In this document: positions 56,901 to 63,752 of the stretch, piece by piece
Position numbering within the stretch: the stretch's first letter is position 1
Layout: every line of letters begins with the position of its first letter
Source: Psococerastis gibbosa
Lineage: Eukaryota > Arthropoda > Insecta > Psocodea > Psocidae
Reading direction: 5' to 3'
NCBI GenBank assembly: GCA_963971405.1
Contig: OZ020489.1
Location: 42,486,510-42,550,509, forward strand
Length of the DNA: 64,000 nt
Position numbers and translations under genes: made by a program
The notes under the pieces: model-generated
What the model saw: the letters and a program-made list of their open reading frames with translations, nothing else
Databases searched by the model: none
What the model was told of the DNA's origin: nothing

Positions 56901-59900
56901 AACCAAAAGGCCGACTGTACATGTAGTCATTGAGAAATGACGTCAATACCGAATATGCTGATTGGCTGGCGACATGACTTGATTGGTTGGCCGAAAGCAT
57001 TTTCTAATACGATACCGGTTTTATGGCTTGACTCTAGCCTTCATATTAGAAATTGTGTAATTTATTTAATTGCTCAATATTTTTCATTATTATTTTATTA
57101 TTTTTTTCTCCATTATTATGCTCGCATTTATATATTAGGGCCTATTATTATTATTAGAGATTATTGTATAGTTGTCAAAAATGTCATCCTATCGTGGTCG
57201 GGTAGTAATTTAGTTTTTGTTTTCAAAACATAATTAGGTTAGGTCAGGACAGTAGTGGTACAGACTCCGACTTACACCCGAAGGGTTGTTGGTTCGAGTC
57301 CCACACTTGCTACATTTTCTGGCCATGCTTCGCAGTGCATGTAAAGCAGGCGGTCCCGGGCCTTCCTAATTGAGTGTAAGAGATGGCTTTATAGCCCTAA
57401 CTCTGCTAGGTTGGCTTTGTAATACAACAAAAAAGTCAATATTTATTTATTTGTAGAATACAATTCTGTTTACAATTTTGTAAAAAACAAATATATGCTA
57501 AGTTCCCGGCAGTAAGCTGGCGTGTTTAGTGGAAGGCAGTGCGCAGCCAGCAGTAGCTCAACAGCGAAAACTCAGCTGCTGCAGATTCTGATTTTGTGCA
57601 ACAACCAGTGGCCCTGGCTTTCATGGTGCTCAGTGCCCCCCTTAATATCACGACAGGTGCTCCAAAATTTCCCACAAAATATTTACCAAGTTGGCGTCAA
57701 TGGCAATAAGTACTACTGCAATACTGTCACCGTAAAGTAATTCGGACCTAGGATTTGTTATCATGATTTAAGTTGTTTATGTGAGTGACAGAGTTGCGAC
57801 CTACTGTCTATGTCACTTGAGATTCATTGTCGTGTCATATTTGTTCTAATTAAACCCGCCTCTTACTGGCACACTGTTCAATTGGTCGTCTAAACTGAAC
57901 TGAGTGCTAAACTGAGGTACACACGGACGTTCAACGCCGGCGTCAGACGCTGTGAAAGTTGTCATTGGAGCAAATGGGTTGGCGAATGGTTGGTGCAAAA
58001 CCACGGAGTCTACTTCAGAAGATTTTTTATGCTAGTACTCGATTTTCCGGAAACCACGCACCGGCGTGAGCTCCGTGTCAGATATCTTTTCAAGTAGGCT
58101 CAAATGACAAATTTCGTTACAATCGTCCGTGTGTACCGTGCCGGAGTCGTTCCCCTTGTCTGCCAGGATAGTGAAAGGGCTTACCTTGTGTGTTTACATT
58201 AAAATAGACGGAAAATTCAGGTAATAGAAAGTAATTAAATAGACATAAAATGCAATGAAAACTTTGTTTAATTGTTTACTTTTCTTATTTTTATTTTCCC
58301 TTAATTTTACTACTCAGCCGAAGGTGCCGATGTTGTGGGTAACGTTACATTTGCCATGGAAGATCGTAGCCATCGCAAGTAATTCAATTGAGAATATCAT
58401 GGGCGTATACGCTATGCTTGAGTTGATCAGTGGCCACACCCTCTTAAAGGGCATTCCATAGCCAGTGGCGGAAAAGCTGCTCTATGTCCGTGATATAATT
58501 TTTGAAAAATTATGCATTTTTATGTTTATTTATTAATTTTTTATATATTTATCGAAACACGACAAAAAATCTTTGTTTTTTTTTGCAGAGTATAAAGAAA
58601 CCGGCGCCCTTCAGCGATGAACCGGATGCCATGCTGGAGCGGAGTCTTGTGGACTACCAGAGACACCGGATATCGTACCAGGAAGCGCGGGAAGGCAGAG
58701 CTACCAGACGAATTCGGGTTTATGCTGATGGAATCTATGATCTGTTTCACCAGGGCCACGCCAGGCAGCTCATGCAGGCCAAGAATGTTTTCAACAATGC
58801 CTATCTCATCGTAGGAGGTATTAATTTATTTTATATTTAACCCCTTTTACCGGTATGTTCAAATATAACGAGGCGGAACTGCAATGAAGTCTATGATGTT
58901 GCATGCAACCTTTAATATATTTCACCAGAGCGAAGCCAGGCAGCTTATGAGTGTCTATCTCATCGTAGGAGGTATGTTGAAATATTAGGAGAGGAGGATT
59001 AATTGGAGGTCTATGCTGTTGGAATCTAGGATGTGTTTCACCTGGGCCATGCTAAGTAGCTCATGCAGGCCAAGAATCTTTTCAACAGGGTCTATCTCAT
59101 CGTAGGAGTTATGTCAGGATATTAGGAGGGACTTATGACTTATGACGAGGTTGTTGCTGTTGGAATATAAGAGTTTGGGTCGGTTTCACCAGGGCCTCGC
59201 CAGGCAGTTCAAGCAGGGCACCAATGTTTTTAACTGTGTCTATCTCATAGTAGGAGGAGATGGTTTGTTTCGTTGGAATGTATGATCTGTTTCACTGGAA
59301 TGCTTTCCGCATGGTCTATCTCATCGTGAGAGCAGGATTAATTGTAGGTCTATGCTGTTGGAATATAAGTTCTGTTTCGCCAGAGCCCCACCAGGCAGCT
59401 CTTGCAGGCTATGAATGTCATCTCATAGTACCTCAAGTATGTTGGAATATCAGGAGTATTAGGAGGTATGTTGGGGCATTATGAGCGGAGGAATAGTAGG
59501 TCTATGCTGATAGAATGTAGAATCCACTTGTTCGCACACCGGCTGCTATCCGTCCTCGATATCTTTCCCACTATTCCATCAGTCATTGACTCATCAAATC
59601 GGAACGCTCTCCTTACCGTCCTGATTGTATCACCTGCCCTCTTAGCTGGCTGTTCTCATGGGCCTAAGATAAATATATTCTTCTTGTTCTGAAAAGGGGA
59701 GTACATTTAAAATACCGCACATCTTATTTGTCAAAAATGAGGCACATCAAGCTTTCTAAGATGAGGGAATGAACTTTTGAACTTAATGTATAAAATTGTA
59801 CGGTGAACTAAGGTCAGTGCCCCTAAACATTGACGCAATACATCTGCTGATCGCGTAAGGTTATCTACTGCGCAGTGAGCCGTGGTGACTTATATTCGTG

Positions 59901-62900
59901 AATATGCCGTTTTTCAGGTCAATGGAACACACTTATATATACTAGTAGTTCGTTTGATCTAGTTTTCCTTATAAACAAAATACCTTCATTTATCAAAAGG
60001 GGTGTAGTGGCTAGCCGCATCAAAGAGGCAGAATTTATCGAATGCCGTGTGCCCACTTAACAGTTGTGACCTGGGAAAGTGCGGTCCCTGTCCGGAAGCG
60101 GTTCAATACGCTCCAAATGCTAAAGGGGAGACAGGGGGAGCTGTGCTTGAAGGCAGGACAGGCACATTAGTGAATCGTTTAGTAGTTGCGTGGGCATACA
60201 AATGTATGTGTTTGTTTTTCCTTTTGTTTCAGTGTGCAGCGACGCCCTGACACACGAAAGGAAAGGAAGGACTGTGATGGACGAAGACGAGCGGTACGAG
60301 GGTGTCAGGCATTGCCGCTACGTCGATGAAGTCGTTAAAGACGCACCCTGGGAGATTGACGACGCCTTTCTTAATAAGCATAAGGTAAGCATGGGTCTTC
60401 AAAGTAGCTGAGCTTCTGAGCAGTGTCTTGTGGTCTCAGAGGTGAAGACGCAAAAATCCGCGTAATCTGTACCTCCTTGTGGTGAAGATAGAAACGGGTA
60501 GTAGTGACTCAACAGATAAGGGACCGAGTTTGGGCCGGGATATGACAAAAATAAAGTGTTTTCCGTGCAGGGCACTCTTTTGTCCTGGGGTTGGGAAACT
60601 GGCCCCGAAGGTCTGATCTCAATGAAGAGTCGACGGCATAAGGACGCAAAGGCAATGGGAAACCACTGCATTGCAATTCCCTAGTACAGTCGTCATGACA
60701 TTCGATACTCTTTATACTTGCCTTCCTTTCGGGGAGTCCGAAGTATGTTATCTACGTATTTACTCGTTTAAAGGAGTCTGCCCACTACACCGTATCATAC
60801 CATGACCGTAATAGGAACGTGTCAGGCAAAAAAATATTCTTTGTATAGAAAAGCATGACACTACGCCCACTAGACCGTTCCGTCATCGACCAGTATCGTC
60901 GCGTGCCATGCACGAAGCGTTAAGAATTGTCGACGAGAATATTTTGCCGGTGCCGATACGTTTCGCGCATTACGGGCATTAAACGCCGTCGATTCGTTTC
61001 AGTAGGCAAAGCAAGCCGTTCCGTGCTTGATACGTTCATAGCACGGTCATGGTATGATACGGTGTAGTAGGCAGACTCCTTATTGATTAATACCATTGCA
61101 GTGATGATCGCCAATCTTCGATAGAAGAGGCATTCTAAGAAGAATAAGAAGCATGGGAAGTGTGCAAAGACAGGGACTTCTTTTTATAACAGGTTAAACC
61201 GCATACAAACAATTTAATGAACGTATCCGATTAACCTTTCCAATCGCCTCACTAAGTCAAGGTGTGTAGATAGTCGCACAAGTACAAGGACGCTACCACC
61301 TTTCCAGTTCTTCAGTACTTCCCAGATCGTCTTCTCTATTCGCTCCACATGTTCTAGCTTCCTCCACAACGGCAGGTTCGCTGTATGTACTTGCATTTCT
61401 TCTTGGTCGAAGCTGCTTTTAATCAAATTATTCTATTGTTTTTCAGATCGACTTTGTAGCCCACGACGACATTCCGTACAGCACTGACGACAGTAACGAT
61501 GTCTACGCTCGACTGAAGGCCAAAGGAATGTTTGTAGCTACGGAGCGGACAGAGGGTGTCTCCACCTCCGACATTGTCGCGAGGATCGTCAAAGACTATG
61601 ATATGTATGTGCGACGCAACCTGGCAAGGGGCTACTCCGCCAAAGACCTCAATGTCTCTTTCCTAAATGTAAGTACTTCTTCTTGGTCAACAAACACAAT
61701 TTACAGCCTCCATTATGAAAGTTGTGATATGGATTCCCCTCGATGCCAAGGAAATAGAAGTGAGTAGAATGAATACGTGTATCAAGTGTGTGGGCAAGAT
61801 TAAAAATGAAGTGATAAATAGACAGCTCGGGAATAGATAGCAGCAGGTGCCAGTAAAAGAATTCGAGAGAAGAAGAAGACCAAGGAAGAGATAAAGTGGA
61901 CAATTTCTTTAATTCATTTTATAACCACAGGGTACATAGATATAGTGAGGTTATCGACATCGTCAACCTATATATAACCTAATTAAATTACAAATAATTA
62001 GTAGGCTAATTACAAATTTAAGAGGCACACATACAAATTAAAATCAAAAGTGTGTCTAATGTTGAAAATTGGGTAGATGATATCAGAGAGGTAGGTAGCT
62101 TTGCTACAAGAAATTCAATACAAGTAATACAAGTTAGGGCAACTTCTCAAACCAGGACGCCCTAGATAGAGAGATGTGGAGGCGCCAATCCCGTACCGCC
62201 GACCCGCCCTTAGGAGATAAAGTAAACGTAATGTGATAGTTTTATTTCCCGTGCTTTGATTTACCAAGATTTAGAAACAAACATGGCAAAAGAGCCTTAA
62301 AGTGCGTTATTCCTGAACTATTCAACAGTATTCCAAAAAATCTTCTCACGCACAAGAAAGTTTCAGAGTGTAAAAAAGACTTTAAAAACATTTTCTCTTC
62401 TAAAATGTAGCAGTACGATGGATTCTTGTTTTTTCTTTTTTGATAACATAAAAGCATTTTCTTGGGACCCATGAGGTCCAGTTGAAGTGTACAATTTTTT
62501 TTTTTTTTTTTTCAAAAATATGCACCCTGCCGACCGGGTAGGCGGTAGGGAAAAAAAAGTTGCTGCGAGTCAAGTAGTCAAGGTTATGGGGGCCTACAAT
62601 ATAATTTGGTATGTCAATCATGTGAGAAATACACGAATTGTTATTATTATTAAGTAAAAGTAATGTGGAAGTTGCTGCGAGTCAATATTTCCAAAAAGAA
62701 GCAATGTGTTTCCACAAGCTGCCCTGGCCAAGCCAGTGAACTTAAGACATGTTCCTTTCTGTGATAATTTCAATGTCAATGCTAAAGATAAGAATATGGA
62801 CTAATCTACCGATAAATCTGTAAAGTTGAGTAGGCTGGTTAGTGGACTTATCTGTATGAATTTTTGATCAGCAACAGCTGACTTTAGTTATGACAAAGTA

Positions 62901-63732
62901 ATCCGTTAAAGTAGACAGAAGATAGTGTTTGAAGATTACTTTCTCAGGTGCTTTTCTTGGATTAGTTAGAACCATGGCCGTGCCCAGGGGGTGGTCCATG
63001 GGGTCCGGACCCACCTCCCCCCCCCCTCCTCCCCCCCCCCGAAATGAAAACCTGGGCACGGCCTTGGTTAGAACACAACCCCTACCCTAGCCTCCCCCCC
63101 CCACTGTATCCGTCCTTGGTGCGGGAGCGGGTCAAACATAAGAAAAGCTTGTAGTTTGTTTATTTACATTGAACGTAGTCTCTTTTTAACATAAGTTTCA
63201 CAAGGCTTATAAGAAAGAACCACTTTGCACTTTGCCCAATGTAAACACGGCATGACAAGGCATGTTTGACCAGCTCCTGCACCCGTTTGTTATAAAAGGG
63301 CCCAAAGGTTTCTATTTCTTCTAATTTATGGTATCTCAGCTATGGCTACACAATCACATTTTGTGGGAAATTTTGCACAGAAAACGGATAGTGTGGTGTC
63401 CGATTTTTTGGGTAAGTGCTGAATGATCAGAAGTGGTACTGGCGGGAGGGGGCGGGGGGGTAGAGAATGGAATGGAGACGACTGGAATTGTTAATAGAGA
63501 AGATGATCCAAAATGTTTTAGGAACGAATGATTTATTGATTTTCCGTTGTTTTTTTTGTTCCAGGAAAAGAAATTCAGACTGCAAAATAAAATGGACGAG
63601 CTGAAAGACCGCGGGAAACGTGTAATCGAGAATATCGGGGAGAAGAAGGGGGACATACTTCTCAAGTGGGAGGAGAAATCTCGAGAATTCATTGACACAT
63701 TTTTGCTCCTGTTTGGGCGCGAGGGTCGAATA
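35933..63732 (+). CDS. PCYT1: Choline-phosphate cytidylyltransferase (CCT), 3' end outside window
   Basis: The enzyme makes CDP-choline from CTP and phosphocholine, the regulated step of phosphatidylcholine synthesis, and switches between soluble and membrane-bound forms. Exons: 35933-36058, optional 55856-55888, 58589-58817, 60233-60384, 61447-61668, 63565-63732, all in phase; about 299 codons are visible. The N-terminus has a basic nuclear signal (SRKRGRP). The catalytic domain follows with [20 protein letters not shown] (the HxGH CTP-binding motif, residues about 96-99), then [16 protein letters not shown], and RTEGVSTSD (about 203-211). The last exon opens the amphipathic membrane helix ([20 protein letters not shown]). 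Missing: the end of the helix and the phosphorylated tail, expected past 64000. The start at 35933 is the conservative choice. Confidence 0.93.
36286..36556 (+). mobile_element. 840-bp element fragment
   Basis: Contains AAAATCGAGTTAGCC, CTCGAAATCGAAAATTTT and ATCACAAAGCTTTCCTGATA, matching the 3' third of the copy at 17515-18356. Confidence 0.8.
36557..37369. other. PCYT1 intron, AT-rich
   Basis: No exon recognised. Positions 36783-36900 hold two copies of a roughly 70-bp AT-rich unit (AATTGTAAATAATATAAT). Confidence 0.45.
37370..37910 (+). repeat. Degenerate tandem array, unit about 150 bp
   Basis: Three to four imperfect units share CGTCAGCAGATTGGGCTGTG, GATGAGTTCGCGAGGC and GTAAGTTGGGTAGG blocks in the same order. 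The source sequence is not apparent in the window. It lies in the first long PCYT1 intron. Confidence 0.7.
38108..38330 (+). mobile_element. Family-B SINE-like element, partial
   Basis: GCAGGTTCAAAGCTGC, GTAGGGAAACATGGTAGGAC and CCCAAGTGGTTCGGAATCCA match the first two thirds of the 42092 copy. The 3' part is replaced. Confidence 0.75.
38868..39330. repeat. Two adjoining foldback structures
   Basis: TATATGAGGAGCAAACTTTC at 38868 is mirrored at about 39107-39124. Directly after it, TAGTCCACACAAAATGAGAA at 39126 is mirrored at about 39309-39328, with a second perfect stem inside (GTATGGACATGGAATGTTTT). Right at the junction the mirrored ends touch. Confidence 0.8.
39440..39560 (+). mobile_element. 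LINE C-terminal fragment
   Basis: Reads [20 protein letters not shown], then [13 protein letters not shown] and a stop, the terminal 'DR..W' segment common to LINE polyproteins. Confidence 0.6.
40019..40163 (-). mobile_element. 840-bp element fragment
   Basis: TATAAGGAAAGCTTTGTGGT and ACGGATTTACACGTTTTGAG match the reverse of the 17515-18356 copy's end. Confidence 0.8.
40164..41616. other. PCYT1 intron, no exon seen
   Basis: AT-rich with a G-tract element-like pair at about 40520-40705 (GGGCGGATCCAGC, long G run, then CCCCCC and GCGGATCTC). No coding frame of recognisable family. Confidence 0.4.
41866..42070 (+). mobile_element. LINE 3' UTR with GGGCCCAGCACGGGA hairpin and TTTGA tail
   Basis: GGGGGGCCCAGCACGGGA and TTTCCTTTGGG match the 3' end of the LINE at 8280-9905. 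The tail is a TTTGA-type repeat (TTTGATTTGATTTGAAA). Confidence 0.75.
42092..42439 (+). mobile_element. 350-bp SINE-like element (family B), best copy
   Basis: Runs from CATGTTGATTCCATTAGAGC to an AACAACAACAAC tail. Diagnostic blocks are CAAACTGCGGCAACTTGGTA, AAGTCGAGTCCTGGTCACCT and CAGACTCACTCC. It is non-coding. Ends with the simple-repeat tail expected of a SINE, but the tRNA-like head is not clear. Confidence 0.82.
42844..43240. mobile_element. Foldback element sharing the GATCAATTTTAAC core
   Basis: The arms GAGGCGGCTATTTCACTTGT and ACAAGTGGGATAGCCGGCTC are imperfect inverted repeats. The core (ATAATCATTGATCAATTTTA, ACGACGCCATT) matches, inverted, the elements at 982-1365 and 33265-33694. 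Confidence 0.75.
43500..43640 (+). repeat. Tandem duplicate, unit about 90 bp
   Basis: AAAGGTACTGCAAGTTCTGC at 43504 recurs as AAAAGTACTGCAAGTGCTGC at about 43592, each followed by ATAAAAATATT. Confidence 0.7.
43806..44858. mobile_element. Non-autonomous hAT element with intact 8-bp target duplication
   Basis: The ends CAGGGCTGCCG and CGGCAGCCCTG are perfect inverted repeats. The flanking TACTCTAT at 43798-43805 and 44859-44866 is an exact 8-bp duplication, the hAT hallmark. Subterminal GCGGGATTTTTCCCG and TCGGGAAAT motifs repeat. Inside is a tandem pair of a segment with CCCCCGGGGGAGACC at about 44340-44590. There is no transposase. It lies in a PCYT1 intron. Confidence 0.92.
45062..45094 (+). 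CDS. PCYT1: Candidate alternative first exon of PCYT1
   Basis: ATG at 45062 encodes [11 protein letters not shown] and ends at a GTGAGA donor, phase 0, which fits the next PCYT1 exon. Upstream, 44890-45060 is unique-looking sequence with a GTCAGTTTG initiator-like motif. Evidence is weak: a short frame and a usable donor only. Confidence 0.2.
45338..45945 (-). mobile_element. 840-bp element, with a G-tract element inserted
   Basis: TTATACTTAGTATAAGGAAA through CCTTTCTTTTGATTCTTTAT follows the inverted copy at 18606, and the expected end GGGTTCACTCGTACCGGTTT appears at 45919. The 100 bp between are the GGCCGTGCCC element. Confidence 0.75.
45812..45911. mobile_element. G-tract foldback element, short copy
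   Basis: GGCCGTGCCCCCC at the left faces CCTGGGCACGGCCTT at the right. Non-coding, 100 bp. Confidence 0.7.
46141..46400 (+). mobile_element. Two retroelement 3' ends with TAYTCC hairpins
   Basis: The first is pyrimidine tract, CTTGTCCAG-TATTCC-CTGGACAAG, AT-rich tail. The second is pyrimidine tract, CTTCGGC...TACTCC...GCCGAAG at 46336-46363, then AATAATAAT repeats. The arms differ but pair within each copy, and the loop is kept. Confidence 0.6.
46401..47420. other. PCYT1 intron, no exon recognised
   Basis: A 130-codon open frame at 46891-47283 has no recognisable domain and mixed composition. I treat it as chance. No repeats of the main families are seen. Confidence 0.4.
47421..47780 (-). 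mobile_element. 350-bp SINE-like element (family B), copy
   Basis: Reverse-complement match to 42092-42439 from TTTCTAACGCCTGCTTTCAG to AGTTTGAAACATGCTCTGCT. It abuts a Penelope-like copy at 47782. Confidence 0.85.
47782..48398 (-). mobile_element. Penelope-like element, second copy, truncated
   Basis: Close match to 16258-16890, covering the terminal segment and the end of the GIY-YIG frame. It stops abruptly at TTTAGACGATA. A hammerhead-like hairpin is at 47906-47945. Confidence 0.88.
48727..48906. repeat. Foldback element
   Basis: The arms ACTTCATACATCATATATTG and TATTATATGATGCATGAAGT, with ATAAGGTATTTTAAATTTTT mirrored inside. About 60-bp arms around an AT-rich loop. Confidence 0.82.
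49185..50125. mobile_element. Long inverted-repeat element(s)
   Basis: TAACTTCTGCTGCCCC and CTTGTCTCATTTCTTCATCT, then GAGTGATAGTCAATAGTGG at 49196-49290, are mirrored at about 49940-50030 (CCACTATTGACTATCACTC to GCAGCAGAAGTTATTTACGC). Between them is a second pair (GGCGTAAATAACACCCCCGT at 49546; GGGTGTTATTTACGCAACTG at 50101). It contains a GT microsatellite at 49756-49772 and no functional frame. Confidence 0.7.
50126..50879. other. PCYT1 intron, no feature recognised
   Basis: No exon, repeat family member or palindrome is evident. The open frames on both strands at 50359-50641 overlap each other and lack a family. Confidence 0.4.
50880..51040 (+). repeat. SINE 3' part
   Basis: ATGCCATGTAAAGAAGGTGG, CCTTAGTTGAGTGTAAGAG and a TATTTATTA tail. 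It sits directly before the foldback element at 51051. Confidence 0.75.
51051..51429. mobile_element. GGCGCC-type foldback element, second copy
   Basis: Same arms as 982-1365 but with the core in opposite orientation. It lacks the first GGCGCC at its left end. Its right end abuts an 840-bp element copy. Confidence 0.88.
51430..52190 (-). mobile_element. 840-bp element copy, internally deleted
   Basis: AAGGAAAGCTTTGTGGTGGT through GCATGTTCGAGTAAACTCGG follows the copy at 18606-19470. Part of the phosphate-strand GACAGACAGA region is missing, and a G run replaces one segment. Confidence 0.85.
52773..52938 (+). repeat. tRNA-derived SINE, nearly complete head
   Basis: GTCAGGACATATAGAGTAGTGG, then CTCCGACTTTCACCCGAAG and the B-box TTGGTTCGAGTCCC. 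The 3' tail is deleted at 52910-52938. Confidence 0.8.
52936..53375 (-). mobile_element. 840-bp element fragment
   Basis: TTGCCCCTTGATAGTTTGCT through GTAAACTCGGACCGGTTC follows the second half of the 18606-19470 copy. Confidence 0.85.
53790..54115 (+). mobile_element. LINE C-terminal fragment, ATTG tail
   Basis: Reads [20 protein letters not shown], then [34 protein letters not shown] and a stop. It ends with GATTGATTGA, a short tail repeat. It belongs to the RTE/Jockey-type tails. Confidence 0.75.
54120..54300 (-). mobile_element. Second, inverted copy of the same LINE end
   Basis: The minus strand reads [20 protein letters not shown], then [20 protein letters not shown], homologous to the fragment at 53880-54005. 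The two fragments lie tail to tail. Confidence 0.65.
54350..55445 (+). repeat. Minisatellite, seven units of about 165 bp
   Basis: The landmark ACAGCTTTCCACAAGTTGTG or its variants recur at about 54364, 54530, 54700, 54865, 55028, 55197 and 55334. Each unit also carries a CATCGCGGTGTCCCTACGTG-like block, TCTACCATCTGATAATCGAT and GGTAATGACCTTAAT. The last two units are shorter and almost identical to each other, so array growth seems most recent at the 3' side. Not exon-related as far as I see. Confidence 0.88.
55480..55855 (+). promoter_or_regulatory. Candidate alternative PCYT1 promoter region
   Basis: TTTCAGTTTCAGTCAGTCAA near 55488 contains overlapping TCAGT initiator-type motifs, followed by repeat-free sequence up to a small in-frame exon with an ATG. 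No TATA or downstream element fixes a start. Confidence 0.25.
55856..55888 (+). CDS. PCYT1: Candidate PCYT1 microexon or alternative start exon
   Basis: Between TTTTGTAG and GTAAGT lie 33 bp encoding [11 protein letters not shown] in phase 0 at both ends. It can be included between the 35928 and 58589 exons or, with its own ATG at 55871, start an isoform MPSHTL-SIKKPAP. Vertebrate CCT isoforms also differ at the N-terminus. Supported only by splice signals and phase. Confidence 0.4.
56210..56420 (+). mobile_element. 840-bp element fragment
   Basis: TTTTTGTGAACTTAAACGCT, TATCGAGTAGTTTGGC and CACAAAGCTTTCTTTATACT match the 3' part of 17515-18356, strongly diverged. Confidence 0.75.
56508..56650. 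repeat. Foldback element
   Basis: TTTGACTTACATTGGTTGCAG and GTGTTAATAGTCA face TGACTATTAACAC and GCAATGTAAGTCCAA. Arms of about 35 bp. Confidence 0.75.
56651..57235. other. PCYT1 intron, no feature recognised
   Basis: AT-rich. Two frames of 74 and 98 codons show no family resemblance. Confidence 0.4.
57243..57452 (+). mobile_element. tRNA-derived SINE, most complete copy
   Basis: The head (GTCAGGACAGTAGTGGTACA, GTTGGTTCGAGTCCCACAC) carries a perfect pol III B-box (GGTTCGAGTCC at 57291-57301). The body has TTTTCTGGCCATGCTTCGCA, GTAAAGCAGGCGGTCCCGGG. The tail has CCTAATTGAGTGTAAGAGAT, CCCTAACTCTGCTAGG and ends TATTTATTTATTT. Length is about 210 bp. The tail matches the LINE end at 19745-19860. 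Confidence 0.88.
57916..58137. mobile_element. Foldback element with GGTACACACGGACG ends
   Basis: GGTACACACGGACG and CGTCCGTGTGTACC are perfect inverted repeats 222 bp apart end to end. No frame. A solo end is at about 6222-6236. Confidence 0.8.
58589..58817 (+). CDS. PCYT1: PCYT1 exon: catalytic HxGH motif
   Basis: The acceptor TTTTTTGCAG. Encodes [20 protein letters not shown] to [20 protein letters not shown], then [16 protein letters not shown]. The donor GTATTA follows GGAG, phase 1. Contains the cytidylyltransferase nucleotide-binding signature. Confidence 0.96.
58886..59530 (+). pseudogene. Tandem decayed copies of the PCYT1 HxGH exon
   Basis: At least five head-to-tail copies of roughly the last 100 bp of exon 58589-58817 fill the following intron: about 58886-58974, 59008-59112, 59147-59260, 59272-59333, 59346-59433, plus a stub near 59499. 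Compare TTTCACCAGGGCCACGCCAG in the exon with TTTCACCAGAGCGAAGCCAG, TTTCACCTGGGCCATGCTAA, TTTCACCAGGGCCTCGCCAG and TTTCGCCAGAGCCCCACCAG. The TATCTCATCGTAGGAGGTA end including the donor persists in the first copy. Stops and deletions rule out function. Confidence 0.93.
59531..60232. other. PCYT1 intron, no feature recognised
   Basis: No exon or main repeat family is evident apart from the acceptor TTTGTTTCAG at its end. Confidence 0.4.
60233..60384 (+). CDS. PCYT1: PCYT1 exon
   Basis: Phase 1 in. Encodes [20 protein letters not shown], then [20 protein letters not shown] and [11 protein letters not shown], with the conserved lysine after THER that corresponds to the CTP-contacting lysine of CCT. 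The donor is GTAAGC, phase 0. Confidence 0.95.
60420..60720. repeat. Probable dispersed repeat, single copy here
   Basis: A GGCAATGGGAAACCACTGCA and CCCTAGTACAGTC end resembles non-coding repeats I have seen in insect genomes. No second copy in the window supports it. Confidence 0.3.
60771..61081. mobile_element. Foldback/MITE with AAGGAGTCTGCC ends
   Basis: AAGGAGTCTGCCCACTACAC, CGTATCATACCATGACCG at the left are mirrored at the right (CGGTCATGGTATGATACG, GTGTAGTAGGCAGACTCCTT). The arms are about 38 bp and total length 311 bp. Target duplication unclear. Confidence 0.88.
61447..61668 (+). CDS. PCYT1: PCYT1 exon: RTEGVSTS motif
   Basis: The acceptor GTTTTTCAG. Encodes [39 protein letters not shown], then [27 protein letters not shown] is the family signature that contacts CTP. 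The donor is GTAAGT, phase 0. Confidence 0.96.
61669..62970. other. PCYT1 intron, no exon seen
   Basis: A weak LINE-tail trace lies at 61845-61900 ([12 protein letters not shown]). The rest is AT-rich and has no family resemblance. Confidence 0.4.
62978..63065. mobile_element. G-tract foldback element, short copy
   Basis: GGCCGTGCCCAGG faces CCTGGGCACGGCC with long C runs between. Confidence 0.75.
63565..63732 (+). CDS. PCYT1: PCYT1 exon: start of membrane-binding helix
   Basis: The acceptor TTTGTTCCAG. Encodes [20 protein letters not shown], then [20 protein letters not shown] and [16 protein letters not shown]. The 11-residue-like pattern ending [10 protein letters not shown] is the lipid-sensing amphipathic helix of CCT. 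The donor is GTAAGT, phase 0; the remaining exons are outside. Confidence 0.95.
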
Positions 63733-63752
63733 GTAAGTGTACCATTACTATA

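Noticed and set aside
57243..57310. Possible tRNA gene because of GGTTCGAGTCCC
   Set aside because: No clean cloverleaf or acceptor stem; the segment is the head of a dispersed SINE.
60399..60671. 90-codon minus-strand frame
   Set aside because: It overlaps a probable non-coding repeat and the edge of a PCYT1 exon and has no family.
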